DNA from: Pseudomonadota bacterium
GTDB taxonomy: Bacteria; Pseudomonadota; Alphaproteobacteria; Rhizobiales; Rhizobiaceae
DNA: 64,000 nucleotides
Assembly: GCA_023390055.1 (NCBI GenBank)
Contig: JAEWDP010000104.1
Location: 21,812-85,811, forward strand
Direction: 5' to 3'
The translations under genes were made by a program, and so were the position numbers. Below, piece by piece: positions 46,241 to 59,778 of the stretch. The notes under the pieces were generated by a model. It had not been told where the DNA came from, did no database searches, and was given only the letters and a program-made list of their open reading frames with translations. Every line of letters starts with the position of its first letter. Positions within the stretch are counted from its first letter, which is position 1.

Positions 46241-46393
46241 GGCGATTCCCTTTTCAAATCTGGTGCACAAGGAACAGGCAGGCCAGGCTCGGACTAATCA
46301 TACACTTCACCAAACAAAGCCGGGAAGAGAACTTCATGATGAGATAACGCTTGCCATTGCACAATCAAGCAAGATCCGTTCTTCAGGTAGACC

Positions 46394-47983
46394 TCAAAAC
46401 AAGTCACCCTGCTTCGGCTTGTCGTTCTCCGGTGCCGTTTTTACGGCCTTCCTTGGCGACGATCTGCCGATCGTTGATGCCTTGCCGACAATCACATCGA
46501 CCCGGTCATCGGCAAATTCGATCACCAGAGGCTTCCCGACTCCGGTCTCCCTTGCGCGCGTCAGTGGCGTACCCTGATGGTTACGCACAACGGCATATCC
46601 ACGTTTCAATACATTCTTGTAGGAAAGCGATTGCAGTATCCGGTCTTGTGCGCCCACAAGGCTGCGCCCCTTCAAGAGGGCATGACTGACTGCCGTATCC
46701 GCATGGCGCATGAGCGAAGCCACCCGCTGACTCTCCCCACGCATAATGCCTAGGATCCGGGTACGAAGAGTTGAAAGGGCCGCTCCCCCATGCGCCACCC
46801 GTGTCCGCTCCCTTAGGATTTGCCGCTCGAGACATCGCTCCATGCGCAGTGCCCCATCACCAACAAGACGGCGCCGATCGACAATGCGATTGGCCAGAAG
46901 ATCAAGGCGGAAGTCGGCCATTGCCCTTTCAAGGCTCCGGCGTTTCATAACAGCTGTCCGCTCCAGCCCGCGACCAAGGCCTGTCGCAGCCTCGTCGAAG
47001 CGACGTCGCGGCAGCGCCAGCAACTGATCCGGAGACGGCAGTGCCCGAACAAGTGCGCGCAATGACTGGCGACGCGTTTCCATCCCTCGAAATGCGCAAC
47101 CACTCAACCTTGCCGCAAGACTTGCCAGTTGTGCTTCGAGATCCGCCTTTACCGGCACCGCCATTTCCGCAGCACCTGTCGGCGTTGGTGCACGTATGTC
47201 TGCTACGTGGTCAATCAACGTCCAGTCTGTCTCGTGACCGACCGCCGAAATCAACGGAATGGTGCTGTCGCTCACAGCACGTACGACAATCTCGTCATTG
47301 AAGCTCCAGAGGTCTTCCAGACTTCCTCCGCCACGTGCAACGATCAGGAGATCCGGACGTGCGATCGGCCCTCCTCGAACGAGTCCATTGAAGCCGCGGA
47401 TGGCAGCTGCGACTTCGTCGCCTGCCCCTTCCCCCTGTACCTTCACTGGCCAGACAATCACATGTACCGGAAAACGATCGGTGATCCTGTGCAGGATATC
47501 GCGGATCACAGCACCGGTTGGCGATGTGACGACGCCGATAACACGTGGCAAATATGGCAATCGAACCTTGCGCGCCTGATCGAAAAGGCCTTCAGCAGCA
47601 AGCCTTCGGCGTCGATCCTCCAACAGAGCCATCAAGGCGCCGGCACCAGCCGGTTCAAGGCCATCAATCACGATCTGATATTTGGACGAACCGGGAAAAG
47701 TCGTCACCTTGCCTGTGGCAATAACTTCCATCCCCTCTTCCGGCAGGAACCTGAGGCGAGAAAACGTTCCCTTCCATATCACCGCGTCGATCCGCGCCCG
47801 ATCATCCTTCAAGGAAAAATAGGCATGGCCGGAGGAATGCCGCCCCCGATAGCCGGAAACCTCGCCACGAAGGCGCACATGATCAAAAGCAGTTTCAACG
47901 GTCCGCTTGATCGAGCCAGACAACTCGGAAACCGACAGCTCAATAAGATTTGTTGAAAGATCCTTGGTCGCAGAGGTATTCAT
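46394..47983 (-). CDS. xseA: Exodeoxyribonuclease VII large subunit
   Basis: 529 residues: N-terminal OB domain ([26 protein letters not shown], about 37-62), central catalytic domain with [16 protein letters not shown] and [16 protein letters not shown] and [28 protein letters not shown], and a C-terminal coiled region ending near [13 protein letters not shown]. The enzyme makes single-strand exonuclease cuts in repair. The small subunit xseB is not in this window. Length and motifs are normal. Confidence 0.95.
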   Translation of the reverse strand: MNTSATKDLSTNLIELSVSELSGSIKRTVETAFDHVRLRGEVSGYRGRHSSGHAYFSLKDDRARIDAVIWKGTFSRLRFLPEEGMEVIATGKVTTFPGSSKYQIVIDGLEPAGAGALMALLEDRRRRLAAEGLFDQARKVRLPYLPRVIGVVTSPTGAVIRDILHRITDRFPVHVIVWPVKVQGEGAGDEVAAAIRGFNGLVRGGPIARPDLLIVARGGGSLEDLWSFNDEIVVRAVSDSTIPLISAVGHETDWTLIDHVADIRAPTPTGAAEMAVPVKADLEAQLASLAARLSGCAFRGMETRRQSLRALVRALPSPDQLLALPRRRFDEAATGLGRGLERTAVMKRRSLERAMADFRLDLLANRIVDRRRLVGDGALRMERCLERQILRERTRVAHGGAALSTLRTRILGIMRGESQRVASLMRHADTAVSHALLKGRSLVGAQDRILQSLSYKNVLKRGYAVVRNHQGTPLTRARETGVGKPLVIEFADDRVDVIVGKASTIGRSSPRKAVKTAPENDKPKQGDLF

Positions 47984-48251
47984 GCACTCCTTCTATATGA
48001 AATTTCTGGCAACTTCACCTCCCAGACGCTGTCAAACATGGGGACGGCCAATGCATTCCGGTCTGTGCCGCGCAGCAATTCCTCTATCTGCCGGCCAGAA
48101 GATCCTACCTGCGCTTGCCATTCAATCTTCGTGGAAAACCGGTAGATCGCGACCTAGATACGGAACATGGCGAACGCAACAGGATTGTAGTTCCACGGCC
48201 TTTTGCGCCCGACAGGCTTTTGGCCAGCACCAAATATGATGGAGGCGATGA

Positions 48252-48593
48252 ATGCCCGACAACACCATCTTCCTTCGTTTCGCCGATCAACGTGAAGCGC
48301 TCAAAGTCCTGCGACAAGTCGGGATCAGTTGCCAAGTCGACAAAGAACAAACGTTGCGATTACCCTGCTACGGTGTGATAGGAAAATATCGCTACATCCT
48401 CGACCACCTCTTCACGGCGGGTACGATAAGCCATCCAACCGGTGAACTGGCTTCATTCGAAGGAGAGGCCATGGCACTGACAACCACCCTTCCCGGGCTC
48501 CATCTCAACCTGTCGTTCGACGGTCCTGTTCCCGATCCCTTGCACTCCTACACCGTGCAGCCGGCTGTTCCAGTTGTTCGCTTCGTACAGTGA
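48252..48593 (+). CDS. Hypothetical protein, 113 residues
   Basis: 113 residues starting MPDNTIFLRFADQREALKVLR, with a GGAGG motif 6-7 nt upstream of the ATG, so probably translated. No signal peptide, transmembrane segment or recognised domain. Codon use looks like that of the neighbours. It lies between divergent xseA and the large membrane-protein gene. Confidence 0.55.
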   Translation: MPDNTIFLRFADQREALKVLRQVGISCQVDKEQTLRLPCYGVIGKYRYILDHLFTAGTISHPTGELASFEGEAMALTTTLPGLHLNLSFDGPVPDPLHSYTVQPAVPVVRFVQ

Positions 48594-48736
48594 ACCGGAG
48601 GCATATAATCCGGCAGATCAATCAACAGAGCTTGCCAGGACGAATCTACGACAAGGACACAACCGATTCGTCTAGCTTCACACTGCAAACATTCGTTATT
48701 GCATACACATGTTTAAGCAGAGGTCCGACAACATGA

Positions 48737-50572
48737 TCATGGAACAAATCGATAAAACCGAAAGCCGCCCTCGGAGCCTGCCGGCAACAGGAATGAGGGG
48801 ACTCGGCCGTCAGAGAGGAGCGCGTAGAGGCCGTCAGCTTTCATCCTGGCAAGCGATTGTGTTTGCGGATCACTTGCGCAAAAGGCGATGATGGTCGCAT
48901 CTGCACCTTCAAGAAACGCTCGTGCCTCATCAGGTTGCGCCAGTCCTATATGCAATTCGGTCAGCATGCCCGCCTGGTTGCGATGATAAGGCGCCGTAAG
49001 CACGCGATGCGGGGTAAAGCGCAGAATTTCTGCACCGCTGTTTGACGGAGCAACGACAACGCCAGGTTCCATCGCGGCCAGAAGCGGCAAGCCGCCAATG
49101 GTCGAGCACTCGCCGCGTTCAGGCCCGATGTTGCTATCCTGCGTAATTGCAACAAGGCTTGTCGCCGCCTCCGCCTCCCGATCGAGCAACGCGCCTGCGA
49201 CCCCCCAGACAACGGGGACGCTGATCAACACTGTCCCAAGATAGGCAAATGCCCTGTTGGGGCTTTCCGGATCGGCACGCCAGTTGTTACGAAGATCAGC
49301 AATCAGAAGCGACAGGGGTAAAATTGCCACAAGATTGGCAAAGATGAACCCGCGGACCTGCACAAGTGCGATACCCCAGCAGACAACTGCAAGGAGCCCG
49401 AGAACCAGATGCGTTTCGCGGCGCACCCCTTGCACTGCACGAAAGAGACATACCATGATGGCAAAGAAGCCAACGGCATAATATCCCCCAAGCGCATACG
49501 GCTCACGCAAAATCAGAGTGGCGAACGGTTGGGCCTCATTCACCATGTTCAGCCACAGTTTCACCAGCATCGGATCGAGATTTGCCAGAGGACTCCCAAG
49601 GCATTGTGGCGCAATCACACGGGCGGCAATGAACAACACGGTGCCAATTGCGGCCGCCGCTACGATGCGTGTCCTGCGGTCTGACGTGAACGGAACGCAG
49701 GTTACGGCTGCCAGAAGTGCTCCCCCCATTGCAGACAGACTGTAAAACCCAAGAGAAAGACTGTCACAGGTCACCACTCCATAGCCCTGCGGCGGAACCG
49801 TCACGAAGAATATTGCAGATATTGACAGCGTGAAGACGATCCCAAAGGTGCGTGCCGGCTGCGCCATGACCTCACCATGCCATACCCATTGAAACGCAAC
49901 ACCCAGGCATGCCGCCGCCACAAGAGGGACTGTTTCAGCCCCAATGGCGACTGCCAGTGCGGCGGCCACTCCGGCAGCGGCGTAGCTTGTCAGTCGACGT
50001 TGCGGATCAATAATCATCGCAGCTACCCAGGCAACCAGCACCATCTGAGCATTGTGGTGGTCGATCGAACCGGGATGAAACCGAACGCATGTGAAGGCAA
50101 ACAGGCTACCCAGGCCAAGTGCAACATGCATTGCGAGCGAGCCCGATAGCCGGCCAGCGGCAATGCCGAGGGGATAGAGCAACAATGGTATGAGCATCAA
50201 TGGCCAGACAGTCAAGGCAAGCGCCTCGGCCTGCTCATGTGGCAAGAACATCTCACCGATCCTGATCATGAACGCAATTGGCAGGTCCACCAGGCGCGAC
50301 CAGTGCATCAAGGTCCCCCCTTCCATCCCAAGGCGGTATTGCGTCAGATCGAACCAGCCCTGTCCGGCTAGAAGGTCTCTTACCTGAACGAGGCGCATCA
50401 CATCATCATTGTCAGCCCCGACATAATCTCTGGTCGACGAAAGAAGAACAACAACAAGCATGACAGCAATCGTTGCCAGGGCATAATGCCCGGTAAACCT
50501 GACTGACCCACCCGATAACAACGGCCACCGTTCATCCTGGTTCTTATAATGTCCGTGAGCCGTCGCATGCAT
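48737..50572 (-). CDS. Large multi-pass membrane protein, candidate GT-C glycosyltransferase
   Basis: 611 residues from MHATAHGHYKNQ with about 11-13 hydrophobic helices. The first periplasmic loop has the acidic segment GADNDDVMRLVQVRD and EGGTLMHWSRLVDLP, as in lipid-phosphate-sugar GT-C enzymes. A frame extending 107 codons upstream has no resemblance and is rejected. It is divergent from a GT2/GtrA pair 418 bp away, so a role in glycan transfer across the membrane is likely, but no family name can be given with certainty. Confidence 0.6.
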   Translation of the reverse strand: MHATAHGHYKNQDERWPLLSGGSVRFTGHYALATIAVMLVVVLLSSTRDYVGADNDDVMRLVQVRDLLAGQGWFDLTQYRLGMEGGTLMHWSRLVDLPIAFMIRIGEMFLPHEQAEALALTVWPLMLIPLLLYPLGIAAGRLSGSLAMHVALGLGSLFAFTCVRFHPGSIDHHNAQMVLVAWVAAMIIDPQRRLTSYAAAGVAAALAVAIGAETVPLVAAACLGVAFQWVWHGEVMAQPARTFGIVFTLSISAIFFVTVPPQGYGVVTCDSLSLGFYSLSAMGGALLAAVTCVPFTSDRRTRIVAAAAIGTVLFIAARVIAPQCLGSPLANLDPMLVKLWLNMVNEAQPFATLILREPYALGGYYAVGFFAIMVCLFRAVQGVRRETHLVLGLLAVVCWGIALVQVRGFIFANLVAILPLSLLIADLRNNWRADPESPNRAFAYLGTVLISVPVVWGVAGALLDREAEAATSLVAITQDSNIGPERGECSTIGGLPLLAAMEPGVVVAPSNSGAEILRFTPHRVLTAPYHRNQAGMLTELHIGLAQPDEARAFLEGADATIIAFCASDPQTQSLARMKADGLYALLSDGRVPSFLLPAGSEGGFRFYRFVP

Positions 50573-50990
50573 TATCGGATACCTCGCGGAAAACCCCCGT
50601 CCCTCAGGACAAACAAGCAAAAGACTGTGGCCGAAAGACCCCTGCCAGATCCTCGTGAAAATACGTGGCGGCCCGATGCACGTGAAGACATAAGCAACAT
50701 GTTTTCTCCGTGAATAGCTGCATGCCCAACGATCTTGTATCCCTCCATACAACTGCTCGTTTAAAGAATGATTATGCGGCGTAAGACACTGACTGGTGCC
50801 ATGCAGAAACGGCCATGTCCTGTGTTGACCACAAGTGGCACAGGCCATCCACCTTTGGAAAGATCCTGCGACTGCAGGCCAGGAATACGTCAAACTGCAA
50901 CTGCGGAAACCTAGATTTAACTTTCCGAGGAAATAGTGAAGCCTGCTGCGCCAGGGATCCCTTGCGTTAAATCAGGTCGCGAGTGCACCA
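50573..50990. other. Divergent promoter region, no gene
   Basis: 418 bp between the membrane-protein start and the GT2 gene. Contains presumably two promoters. No clear palindrome or known operator was picked out. Confidence 0.4.
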
Positions 50991-51983
50991 ATGCCCACCG
51001 ATCAACTTGACATCGCCATCCTGCTGCCCTGTTACAACGAAGCGGCAACTATCACAGACGTCGTCGAAGGTTTTCGCAAGGCACTGCCGTCCGCTGAGAT
51101 CTACGTCTACGACAACAATTCCACCGATGGTACGGCATTAAAAGCAATGCTGGCTGGCGCGCACGTAGTGCGCGAGCGTCGTCAAGGCAAAGGCAATGTC
51201 GTGCGCCGCATGTTTTCCGATATCGACGCCGACATCTATCTGATGGCGGATGGTGATGGAACCTATTCCCCATCCGATGCCGGAGAACTGATCCGAACGC
51301 TGCTTTCAGAACGTTCCGATATGGTCGTCGGCACACGCCGTGGCGTAGGCACTGATGCCGGACGACAGGGTCACGCCTTTGGCAATCGAATCTTCAACCG
51401 CCTTTACCAGACAATCTTCGGCCGTGACTTCACGGACATTTTTTCAGGATACCGGGCCTTCTCACGGCGCTTCGTAAAAAGCTTCCCTGCCGTTTCTGAC
51501 GGCTTTGAGATCGAGACCGAGATGTCGGTTCATGCATCGCGTTTAAAGCTTCCAACAAGCGAGATCGAGCTTCACTACGGCCGCCGCCCGGCCGGCTCGC
51601 ACTCGAAGCTGGCGACGTTTCGTGATGGTGGAAGGATCCTCTGGATGTTCACCATGTTGATGAAGGAGACCCGCCCCTTCACTTTTTTCGGCACCATCAG
51701 CGCCATCGTCATGATCACCAGTGTCACTTTCATGCTGCCAGTACTGGCGGAGTATTTTCAGACCGGCTTCGTCAGCCGCATTCCCACTTGGATTTTGTCA
51801 ATGGCACTGATGATGGTGTCGCTCCTAATCTTTACCGCCGGACTGATCCTCGATTCCGTGTCACGGGCACGAAACGAACAGTTGCGACTGCATTATATGA
51901 ATATTGCCCACATGAACCTGTCCGGGAACGATCAGGTTGTGGCGAAGCCGCCCGGCAAGCGTCGCCGCACCCGTGCGGCATGA
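50991..51983 (+). CDS. Glycosyltransferase family 2 with C-terminal membrane segments
   Basis: 330 residues. The GT-A catalytic domain opens ILLPCYNEAATITDVVEGF, and the DXD-type site is in MADGDGTYSP (near residue 88); the acceptor-side DIFSGYRAFSRRFVKSFP follows. Two transmembrane segments (about 230-255 and 265-290) lie near the C-terminus. GT2 plus GtrA plus a GT-C membrane protein is the arrangement of DPM1-like prenyl-glycosyl systems that decorate envelope polysaccharides. Its stop overlaps the gtrA start. Confidence 0.85.
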   Translation: MPTDQLDIAILLPCYNEAATITDVVEGFRKALPSAEIYVYDNNSTDGTALKAMLAGAHVVRERRQGKGNVVRRMFSDIDADIYLMADGDGTYSPSDAGELIRTLLSERSDMVVGTRRGVGTDAGRQGHAFGNRIFNRLYQTIFGRDFTDIFSGYRAFSRRFVKSFPAVSDGFEIETEMSVHASRLKLPTSEIELHYGRRPAGSHSKLATFRDGGRILWMFTMLMKETRPFTFFGTISAIVMITSVTFMLPVLAEYFQTGFVSRIPTWILSMALMMVSLLIFTAGLILDSVSRARNEQLRLHYMNIAHMNLSGNDQVVAKPPGKRRRTRAA

Positions 51984-52354
51984 CACGTCTTGTCTGGTTC
52001 GCAGTTTCGGGCCTTGTGGGCTTCACTATTGACGCCGGCCTGACCCAACTCCTTCTTGTCACAAGTTCAATCGGACCGCTCACGGCACGTATCCCGGCAA
52101 TCATGACGGCGATGACCGCAACATGGTTTCTCAATAGAACCTTCACATTCGGTCGCTCGACGTCATCCCTCGCCTCGGAGGGCCTTCGCTACTGGATCGT
52201 TGGCATATCGGCCGCCCTGGTCAATTATGTGATCTATTCCATGCTGATCGCAGGCATCCCCGGGTTGCAGCCGACCGCAGCGATTGTTTTCTCCTCGCTC
52301 GCAGCCATGGCCTACAGCTTCCTTGGCTATTCGCGGATCGTTTTCCGCCGTTAG
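51980..52354 (+). CDS. GtrA-family flippase-like membrane protein
   Basis: 124 residues with four hydrophobic helices (e.g. [40 protein letters not shown]). GtrA proteins are thought to flip polyprenyl-linked glucose in O-antigen and related modification. It starts at an ATGA overlap with the GT2 stop. Its own stop codon overlaps, on the opposite strand, the stop of the convergent Gfo/Idh gene by 3-4 bp. Confidence 0.85.
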   Translation: MTRLVWFAVSGLVGFTIDAGLTQLLLVTSSIGPLTARIPAIMTAMTATWFLNRTFTFGRSTSSLASEGLRYWIVGISAALVNYVIYSMLIAGIPGLQPTAAIVFSSLAAMAYSFLGYSRIVFRR

Positions 52355-53337
52355 ACAGTTTCCCAACCGGAATGCTCGCTGGCGCGGTAGATGGCGTCTA
52401 TGAACTTCTGGTTCTTCAGCGAATTCTCAAGCGATACAATCTCTGCCTTTTCGCCGGATGCGGCCCTCGCAAAGCTTTCCACTTCAAGACGATATTGGCG
52501 GCTGTCCTGAAAGCGGAAGATCTGCGAACCGGTATGGTTCTGATTGGTGAGTTCCAGTTCTTCTGCACCCCAGCGGTCGGCGTTGAACGGCGATTTCACT
52601 TCGATATAGCCTTCCGTACCGTGGAATATCATGATCTGGCGGTTCGCCATCTGCGTCGCGACATAAAAGCTCATGTCAAAACTGCCGAAATCAGCCTTTA
52701 CACTCGAATAGATATCAGTACCGAACTCCGGATCGCGTTCCGTCGTGGCCTGGACACGAAGCGGCTCAACACCGGTTGCAAAGCGAGTCGTTATTGTTGG
52801 ATAGACGCCGATATCCGGCAGCGCACCACCACCAAGCTCTGGGATATTGCGCATGTTGCCAGGGTCACGGTTGAAATAGGTGAAAGCCCCCTGCACATGC
52901 CGCAGACGTCCGATCGCATCGTTGGCGATCAATTCACGCACTTTTAGCCATACCGGTGCATATGCAACCATGAACGCTTCCGAGATCAGCACCTTATTGC
53001 GTTCACGGGCGGCAATTAACATTTCGATTTCGGTCGCCTTCAGCGCAATGGGCTTTTCGCACAGAACGTGCTTGCCTGCATCAGCCGCCTTGATCGACCA
53101 TTCCACATGCTGGCTCGTCGGCAGAGGGATATAGACAGCATCAATCAGATCCGATGCAAGCATTTCCTCGTACGAGCCAAAAGAGTGTGGGACGGAAAAA
53201 CGCTCTGCCATGGCGCGTGCCCTTGCCACGTCACGACTGGCGATTGCAGTCACCACGCAGTTTTCTGCATCCTGGATCGCGGGCACAACCAGTTCCCGAC
53301 CGATCTTTGCCGTTGATAAAATTCCAAAGCGCAACAT
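52351..53337 (-). CDS. Gfo/Idh/MocA family oxidoreductase
   Basis: 328 residues: N-terminal Rossmann part [34 protein letters not shown] (the EKP motif, near residue 96) and a C-terminal GFO_IDH_MocA C domain including [14 protein letters not shown]. Such enzymes oxidise sugars, inositol or other polyols with NAD(P). The start MLRFG is chosen over a longer frame. Substrate cannot be told; the adjacent AKR and GNAT genes may belong to the same or another path. Confidence 0.87.
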   Translation of the reverse strand: MLRFGILSTAKIGRELVVPAIQDAENCVVTAIASRDVARARAMAERFSVPHSFGSYEEMLASDLIDAVYIPLPTSQHVEWSIKAADAGKHVLCEKPIALKATEIEMLIAARERNKVLISEAFMVAYAPVWLKVRELIANDAIGRLRHVQGAFTYFNRDPGNMRNIPELGGGALPDIGVYPTITTRFATGVEPLRVQATTERDPEFGTDIYSSVKADFGSFDMSFYVATQMANRQIMIFHGTEGYIEVKSPFNADRWGAEELELTNQNHTGSQIFRFQDSRQYRLEVESFARAASGEKAEIVSLENSLKNQKFIDAIYRASEHSGWETV

Positions 53338-53508
53338 TGCATCGCCTCCCTTTCCTGAAATGCTGACGAAACATATGGGCGTGCCAGCTCCCATGCAACG
53401 GCGGAAGCGACAAGATCAGTACGCTTCAAACATTCGCAGTTTGACAGATTCTGCCCAGGCAATACATTCCGCTGGCTGTCAACTGCCCCTCAATCACTTG
53501 GAGTACAC

Positions 53509-54455
53509 ATGAAGAAGCGCAACCTTGGCCGAACCGGCCTTTCCATCGCCCCGATCGTATTCGGCGGAAACGTGTTCGGCTGGACAGCGGACGAAAAGAC
53601 ATCCTTTGCACTGCTCGACCGCTTCTTCGACGCGGGTTTCAACATGATCGACACGGCCGATGTCTACTCCGCCTGGGTAGACGGCCATGTTGGCGGAGAG
53701 AGCGAAACCATCATCGGAAAGTGGTTGAAGCGCGGCCATGTCACAAGAGACAAGGCCATCATCGTCACCAAGGTCGGCTATGACCACCAGGGCCGCAAGA
53801 CCGGACTTTCGCCCAAGTGGATCGTCGAAGCAGTAGAGGCTTCCCTGAAGCGATTGGGCACCGATTACATCGATCTCTATCTCGCACATCAGCCAGACGA
53901 GGAGATCGCACACGAAGAAACGCTTTCCGCCTTCAGTCGGCTCAAACAGGAGGGCAAGATACGCGCAATCGGCTGCTCCAACTTCAACGCGGCCCAATTG
54001 CAGGAAAGCCAGGAGGCCGCCCTGCGCAACAATCTGCCGCGCTATGACGTCATCCAGCCGGAATACAATCTTTATACACGCTCTGCATTCGAAGGCCCAC
54101 TCGCCGACTTTTGCGTTCGAGAAGATATCGGCGTTATCAGCTACTATGCACTGGCCGCAGGTTTTCTTACCGGAAAGTATCGCAGCAAGGACGACATCGA
54201 AGGTTCTTCCCGCGCTTATCGGGTTGGCAATTATATTGACGAAAAGGGAATGCGAATCCTCGCGGCACTGGATGAAATTTCCGCCGAAACGAATGCACAA
54301 CCGGCCGCCATCGCACTCGCCTGGTTAATCCAGAAGCGCGGGATTACCGCACCAATCGCGAGCGCTACAAGCATTCGCCAACTCGAAACCATGATCGCGG
54401 CTGGCGGACTGACTCTCTCATCCAACCAGATAGAAACACTTGATGTGGCAGGTGC

Positions 54456-54459
<4 letters not shown>
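53509..54459 (+). CDS. Aldo/keto reductase (first)
   Basis: 316 residues, TIM-barrel NADPH-dependent reductase. Catalytic tetrad: Asp and Tyr in MIDTADVYSAWVDG (near 47 and 53), Lys in IIVTKVGYD, and His in DLYLAHQPDEE. The start MKKRNLGRTGLSIAPIVFGG is standard. The GNAT gene begins at a GTG overlapping this stop. Substrate not predictable. Confidence 0.9.
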
Positions 54460-55929
<1,470 letters not shown>

Positions 55930-56075
55930 CGTCCATTCCTGCTATCGGAATACCGGATATGCGGCCGAATGGTTGCTGTCCTGCTTTACCATTCAGGCTT
56001 CATCAGGATGCCACGGGTCTTGGCTCATGATCCTGAGGATCGGCCATTCATTGGATTTCACGCATGAAAGCTATC

Positions 56076-56102
56076 GATAGCCTGTCTTGAGGACAGGCTA
56101 TC
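56076..56102. terminator. Perfect 11-bp hairpin between AKR and pheT
   Basis: GATAGCCTGTC / GACAGGCTATC with a 5-nt loop (TTGAG). Located 26 bp beyond the pheT stop and about 150 bp beyond the second AKR stop. No T-tract follows; it may serve both convergent transcripts. Confidence 0.55.
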
Positions 56103-56128
56103 GTACGCCAGTACGTCGTGCACCCGTT

Positions 56129-58552
56129 TCAGGCGCGCAGACTGCCTCCCGTCGATTTCTCGACATTGGCAACGATCCTTGCTGTCAATGTCTCGAAATC
56201 GTCATCGGTCAATGTCCGCTCAATTGGCTGGATCAAGACTTCAATGGCGATTGATTTCTTGCCTTCCCCGAGCGATGCACCTTCGAAGACGTCGAAGACA
56301 TTGACGCCGGTGACAAGCTTGCGGTCTGCGCCCATGGCTGCACGGATTACGACGCCGGCATCGACACCAGTATCGACAACAAAGGCAAAATCACGCCTTA
56401 CAATCTGCAATGCAGATAGTTCCAGCGGCGGCTTGGTGCGCGTTGCCTTCTTTTTAGGCTCGGGCAACGCGTCGATATAGATCTCGAAACCGCAAAGAGC
56501 ACCGGAGACGTCGAGAGCTGCAAGGGTCTTGGGGTGGAATTCGCCAAAGTATCCCAGGATAATCTTCGGTCCCAATCTGATGGTTCCCGAACGGCCGGGA
56601 TGGTACCAGGATGGCCCACCCTGTTCGACTTGCAGGTTTGCTGCAGGAAAACCACAGGCCTCCAGCACGGCCAAAGCATCAGCCTTGGCGTCGAACACAT
56701 CGACAGGCCTACCGCCTCCCTTAACATTGTTCGACCACAGACGGCCCGCTCCATTGATCGATGCCGTCGCGCGGCGAACACCACCGGCAACGCGGCGCTG
56801 ACCTTCCGGCGTATCATTTTCATAGGTTCCCGAAACCTCGAATATGGCCACGTCCCCAAAACCCTTGTCAGCGTTGCGCTGAACGGCTGCCAGCAAGCCT
56901 GGCAACAAAGAAGGCCGCATGTCGGACATGTCCGATGCTATCGGATTTGCAAGCTTCAAACCGGCAGAGCCACCCCCAAAGAGTTTTGCCTGTTCCTCCG
57001 GTATGAACGACCATGTTACGGCCTCCAGCATGCCGCGAGCAGCGAGCGCGCGCTTGGCCGTGCGACTGCGTATCTGCAATGTTGTCAGAATGCGGCCATT
57101 GACTTTTCCAAGATGATCGATCGGCTCCGGCATGATCTGATCGACGCCATGGATGCGCATGACCTCCTCGACAAGATCTGCCTTGCCGTCAACATCCGGG
57201 CGCCAGGACGGCACGGCAACCGAAAGACGGTTACCATCACCCTTTACCTCGAAACCGAGACGAACGAGGATTTCCCGGCTTTCGTCCGACGACACGTCAA
57301 GGCCGGTCAGCCGCTTTACTTCGGATGTCGGGAAATCGATGACCTTCGACTGATAGCCTTTGTAGGCGACGATCTTTGCCTCTGCTGCCGTCCCTCCGCA
57401 AAGTGCGAGCACCAGTTCCGTGGTTCGCTCAAGACCTGGTATCATGTATTGCGGATCGACACCGCGCTCGAACCGATAACGGGCGTCTGTGATGATCCCG
57501 AGTGCTCGACCTGTCTTGGCGATGTTGATCGGATCCCAAAGTGCAGATTCGATCAGGACATCGGTCGTGTTCTCATCACATCCGGAATGCTCACCGCCCA
57601 TGACCCCGCCGATCGATTCCACGCCATTGTCATCGGCGATGACGACATTATTCGGTGTCAGCTTGTACTCACGCTGATCAAGCGCAAGCACAGTCTCACC
57701 GTCCAGGGCACGACGAACAGTAAGGTTGCCCGTCACCTTGGCGGCATCGAAGACGTGCATCGGTCGCCCCTGGTCAAAAGTCATGTAATTCGTAATGTCA
57801 ACCAGAGCATTTATCGGGCGGAGACCTATCGCTTTCAGGCGTGTCTGCATCCACGCCGGGCTCGGACCGTTCTTGACCCCTCGCACGAGACGAAGCCCAA
57901 AACCCGGGCACAAACGTTCATCGTCAAGAATGACCTTTACATCGAGGGGCGTTACTCCCTGAGCTTCGAACTCGGGCTTTGCATGTTGGCGCAGAGTGCC
58001 AAGACCGGAGGCTGCGAGATCTCGGGCAATGCCGTAAATCGAGGTACAGTCCGGGCGGTTTGGAGTCAGATTGATCTCGACGACAGGATCATCAAGTCCG
58101 GCATAGGCTGAGAAGGATGTACCAACCGGCGCATCTTCCGGCAGATCGATAATGCCATCATGTTCATCCGACATGTTGAGTTCCTTTTCGGAACACATCA
58201 TGCCGTGGCTTTCGACACCACGGATATTGCCGACCGAAAGCGTCACATCGATACCAGGAACATATGTGCCTGAACGTGCAAATGCGCCAACCAGGCCGGC
58301 ACGCGCGTTCGGGGCGCCACAGACAACCTGAACAGGCTTTCCATCACCGGTGTCCACCATCAGCACTTTTAGCCGGTCAGCCTGGGGATGCGCACTTGCG
58401 GAAGCAACCCTTGCGATCACAAAAGGCTCGTATGCCGCCTTGTTGTCCACGTCTTCGACTTCGAGCCCTATTGCGGTCAGACGCTCGCAGATTTCGGTGA
58501 TCGACGCTTCCGTTTCGAGATGTTCCTTGAGCCAGGAGAGTGTGAATTTCAT
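56129..58552 (-). CDS. pheT: Phenylalanine-tRNA ligase beta subunit
   Basis: 807 residues, normal for bacterial PheT. Begins [21 protein letters not shown] with the EMAP-like tRNA-binding domain ([19 protein letters not shown]), followed by B3/B4 (editing), B5 and a C-terminal FDX-ACB domain ([15 protein letters not shown] to [18 protein letters not shown]). It is the beta part of the alpha2beta2 enzyme that charges tRNA-Phe. Fifteen bp after pheS. Confidence 0.97.
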   Translation of the reverse strand: MKFTLSWLKEHLETEASITEICERLTAIGLEVEDVDNKAAYEPFVIARVASASAHPQADRLKVLMVDTGDGKPVQVVCGAPNARAGLVGAFARSGTYVPGIDVTLSVGNIRGVESHGMMCSEKELNMSDEHDGIIDLPEDAPVGTSFSAYAGLDDPVVEINLTPNRPDCTSIYGIARDLAASGLGTLRQHAKPEFEAQGVTPLDVKVILDDERLCPGFGLRLVRGVKNGPSPAWMQTRLKAIGLRPINALVDITNYMTFDQGRPMHVFDAAKVTGNLTVRRALDGETVLALDQREYKLTPNNVVIADDNGVESIGGVMGGEHSGCDENTTDVLIESALWDPINIAKTGRALGIITDARYRFERGVDPQYMIPGLERTTELVLALCGGTAAEAKIVAYKGYQSKVIDFPTSEVKRLTGLDVSSDESREILVRLGFEVKGDGNRLSVAVPSWRPDVDGKADLVEEVMRIHGVDQIMPEPIDHLGKVNGRILTTLQIRSRTAKRALAARGMLEAVTWSFIPEEQAKLFGGGSAGLKLANPIASDMSDMRPSLLPGLLAAVQRNADKGFGDVAIFEVSGTYENDTPEGQRRVAGGVRRATASINGAGRLWSNNVKGGGRPVDVFDAKADALAVLEACGFPAANLQVEQGGPSWYHPGRSGTIRLGPKIILGYFGEFHPKTLAALDVSGALCGFEIYIDALPEPKKKATRTKPPLELSALQIVRRDFAFVVDTGVDAGVVIRAAMGADRKLVTGVNVFDVFEGASLGEGKKSIAIEVLIQPIERTLTDDDFETLTARIVANVEKSTGGSLRA

Positions 58553-58567
58553 GGAGCCTGTCCTTCC

Positions 58568-59650
58568 TTATGCGCCAAGACCGCCGAACAATGTCGGCAT
58601 GTCGAGCGGACGGAAGCCATAATGTGTCATCCAGCGGACGTCGGCGTTGAAGAAGTCGCGCAAATCCGGCATTCCGTATTTCAGCATGGCAATACGATCG
58701 AGCCCCATGCCCCAGGCGAAGCCTTGGTATTCATCAGGATCGAGCCCGCCAGCGCGCAACACGTTCGGGTGAACCATGCCGCAACCCAGGATTTCCATCC
58801 AATCGGTCCCCTCGCCAAACTTGACGATCGGGCCGGAACGATCACATTGGATATCAACCTCGAAGGACGGCTCCGTGAACGGAAAGAATGACGGGCGGAA
58901 ACGCATTACGACACTGTCGACCTCGAAGAAGGCCTTGCAGAATTCCTCCAAAATCCAGCGCATGTGACCGACATGAGATTTTTGATCCACAACCAGTCCC
59001 TCAACCTGATGAAACATTGGAGAATGCGTAGCGTCGGAATCCTGTCGATAGGTCTTGCCTGGAATGACGATACGGATTGGCGGCTTTTGTCTTTCCATGG
59101 TCCGCACCTGTACCGGTGAGGTATGGGTCCGCAGCACCTTGCGCTCGCCTTTCTCGTCTGCCTGAAAGAAGAAGGTATCATGCATCTCCCTGGCGGGATG
59201 TCCTTCCGGGAAATTCAGAGCTGTGAAGTTGTAGTAGTCCGTCTCGATATCCGGTCCTTCCGCGATGGAAAATCCCATATCGGCAAAGACTGCGGTGATC
59301 TCGTCGACGATCTGGCTGATCGGATGAATGCGGCCGCGTTCAGCCGGTGATGAACGGACCGGAAGCGAAACATCCACCGTCTCCGCCTCCAGCCGCGCCT
59401 CGATCGCCGCATCCTTCAGGACAATCTTGCGGTTCACAATCGCGTCGGTCACTTCATTCTTCAGCGCATTGATTGCGGCACCGCGGGTTTGCCGCTCCTG
59501 CGCAGACATCGCTCCCAGGGTCTTGAGGAGTTCCGATATCGAACCCTTTTTTCCGAGTGCCGAAAGACGAACGGATTCGATCGCCGCTTCGCTTTCGGCA
59601 GCCGCAATCTCCCTCAGGAGCGATGTTTTCAGGTTTTCCAGATCGGACAT
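58568..59650 (-). CDS. pheS: Phenylalanine-tRNA ligase alpha subunit
   Basis: 360 residues, class II aminoacyl-tRNA synthetase catalytic subunit. N-terminal coiled coil (about 1-90) then motifs 2 and 3: [22 protein letters not shown] and [14 protein letters not shown] with [20 protein letters not shown]. The start [15 protein letters not shown] is standard. Upstream (minus strand) is rplT, with a strong terminator between, so pheST probably has its own promoter in the 128-bp gap. Confidence 0.97.
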   Translation of the reverse strand: MSDLENLKTSLLREIAAAESEAAIESVRLSALGKKGSISELLKTLGAMSAQERQTRGAAINALKNEVTDAIVNRKIVLKDAAIEARLEAETVDVSLPVRSSPAERGRIHPISQIVDEITAVFADMGFSIAEGPDIETDYYNFTALNFPEGHPAREMHDTFFFQADEKGERKVLRTHTSPVQVRTMERQKPPIRIVIPGKTYRQDSDATHSPMFHQVEGLVVDQKSHVGHMRWILEEFCKAFFEVDSVVMRFRPSFFPFTEPSFEVDIQCDRSGPIVKFGEGTDWMEILGCGMVHPNVLRAGGLDPDEYQGFAWGMGLDRIAMLKYGMPDLRDFFNADVRWMTHYGFRPLDMPTLFGGLGA

Positions 59651-59708
59651 GGTTTCTTCCGTGTAAGATTCAGCGCCGTTTTATGTTGCGCTGTGACGGG
59701 CAAAAGAA

Positions 59709-59740
59709 AAACCCGCGCCAGCTCAAACCAGCGCGGGTTT
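59709..59740 (-). terminator. Rho-independent terminator after rplT
   Basis: On the minus strand AAACCCGCGC and GCGCGGGTTT form a perfect 10-bp stem with a 12-nt loop, followed by TTCTTTT. It begins 39 bp after the rplT stop. Confidence 0.9.
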
Positions 59741-59778
59741 CCCAAAATCAATAGAGCAATAAGCCTGGGAAGCGCTGG

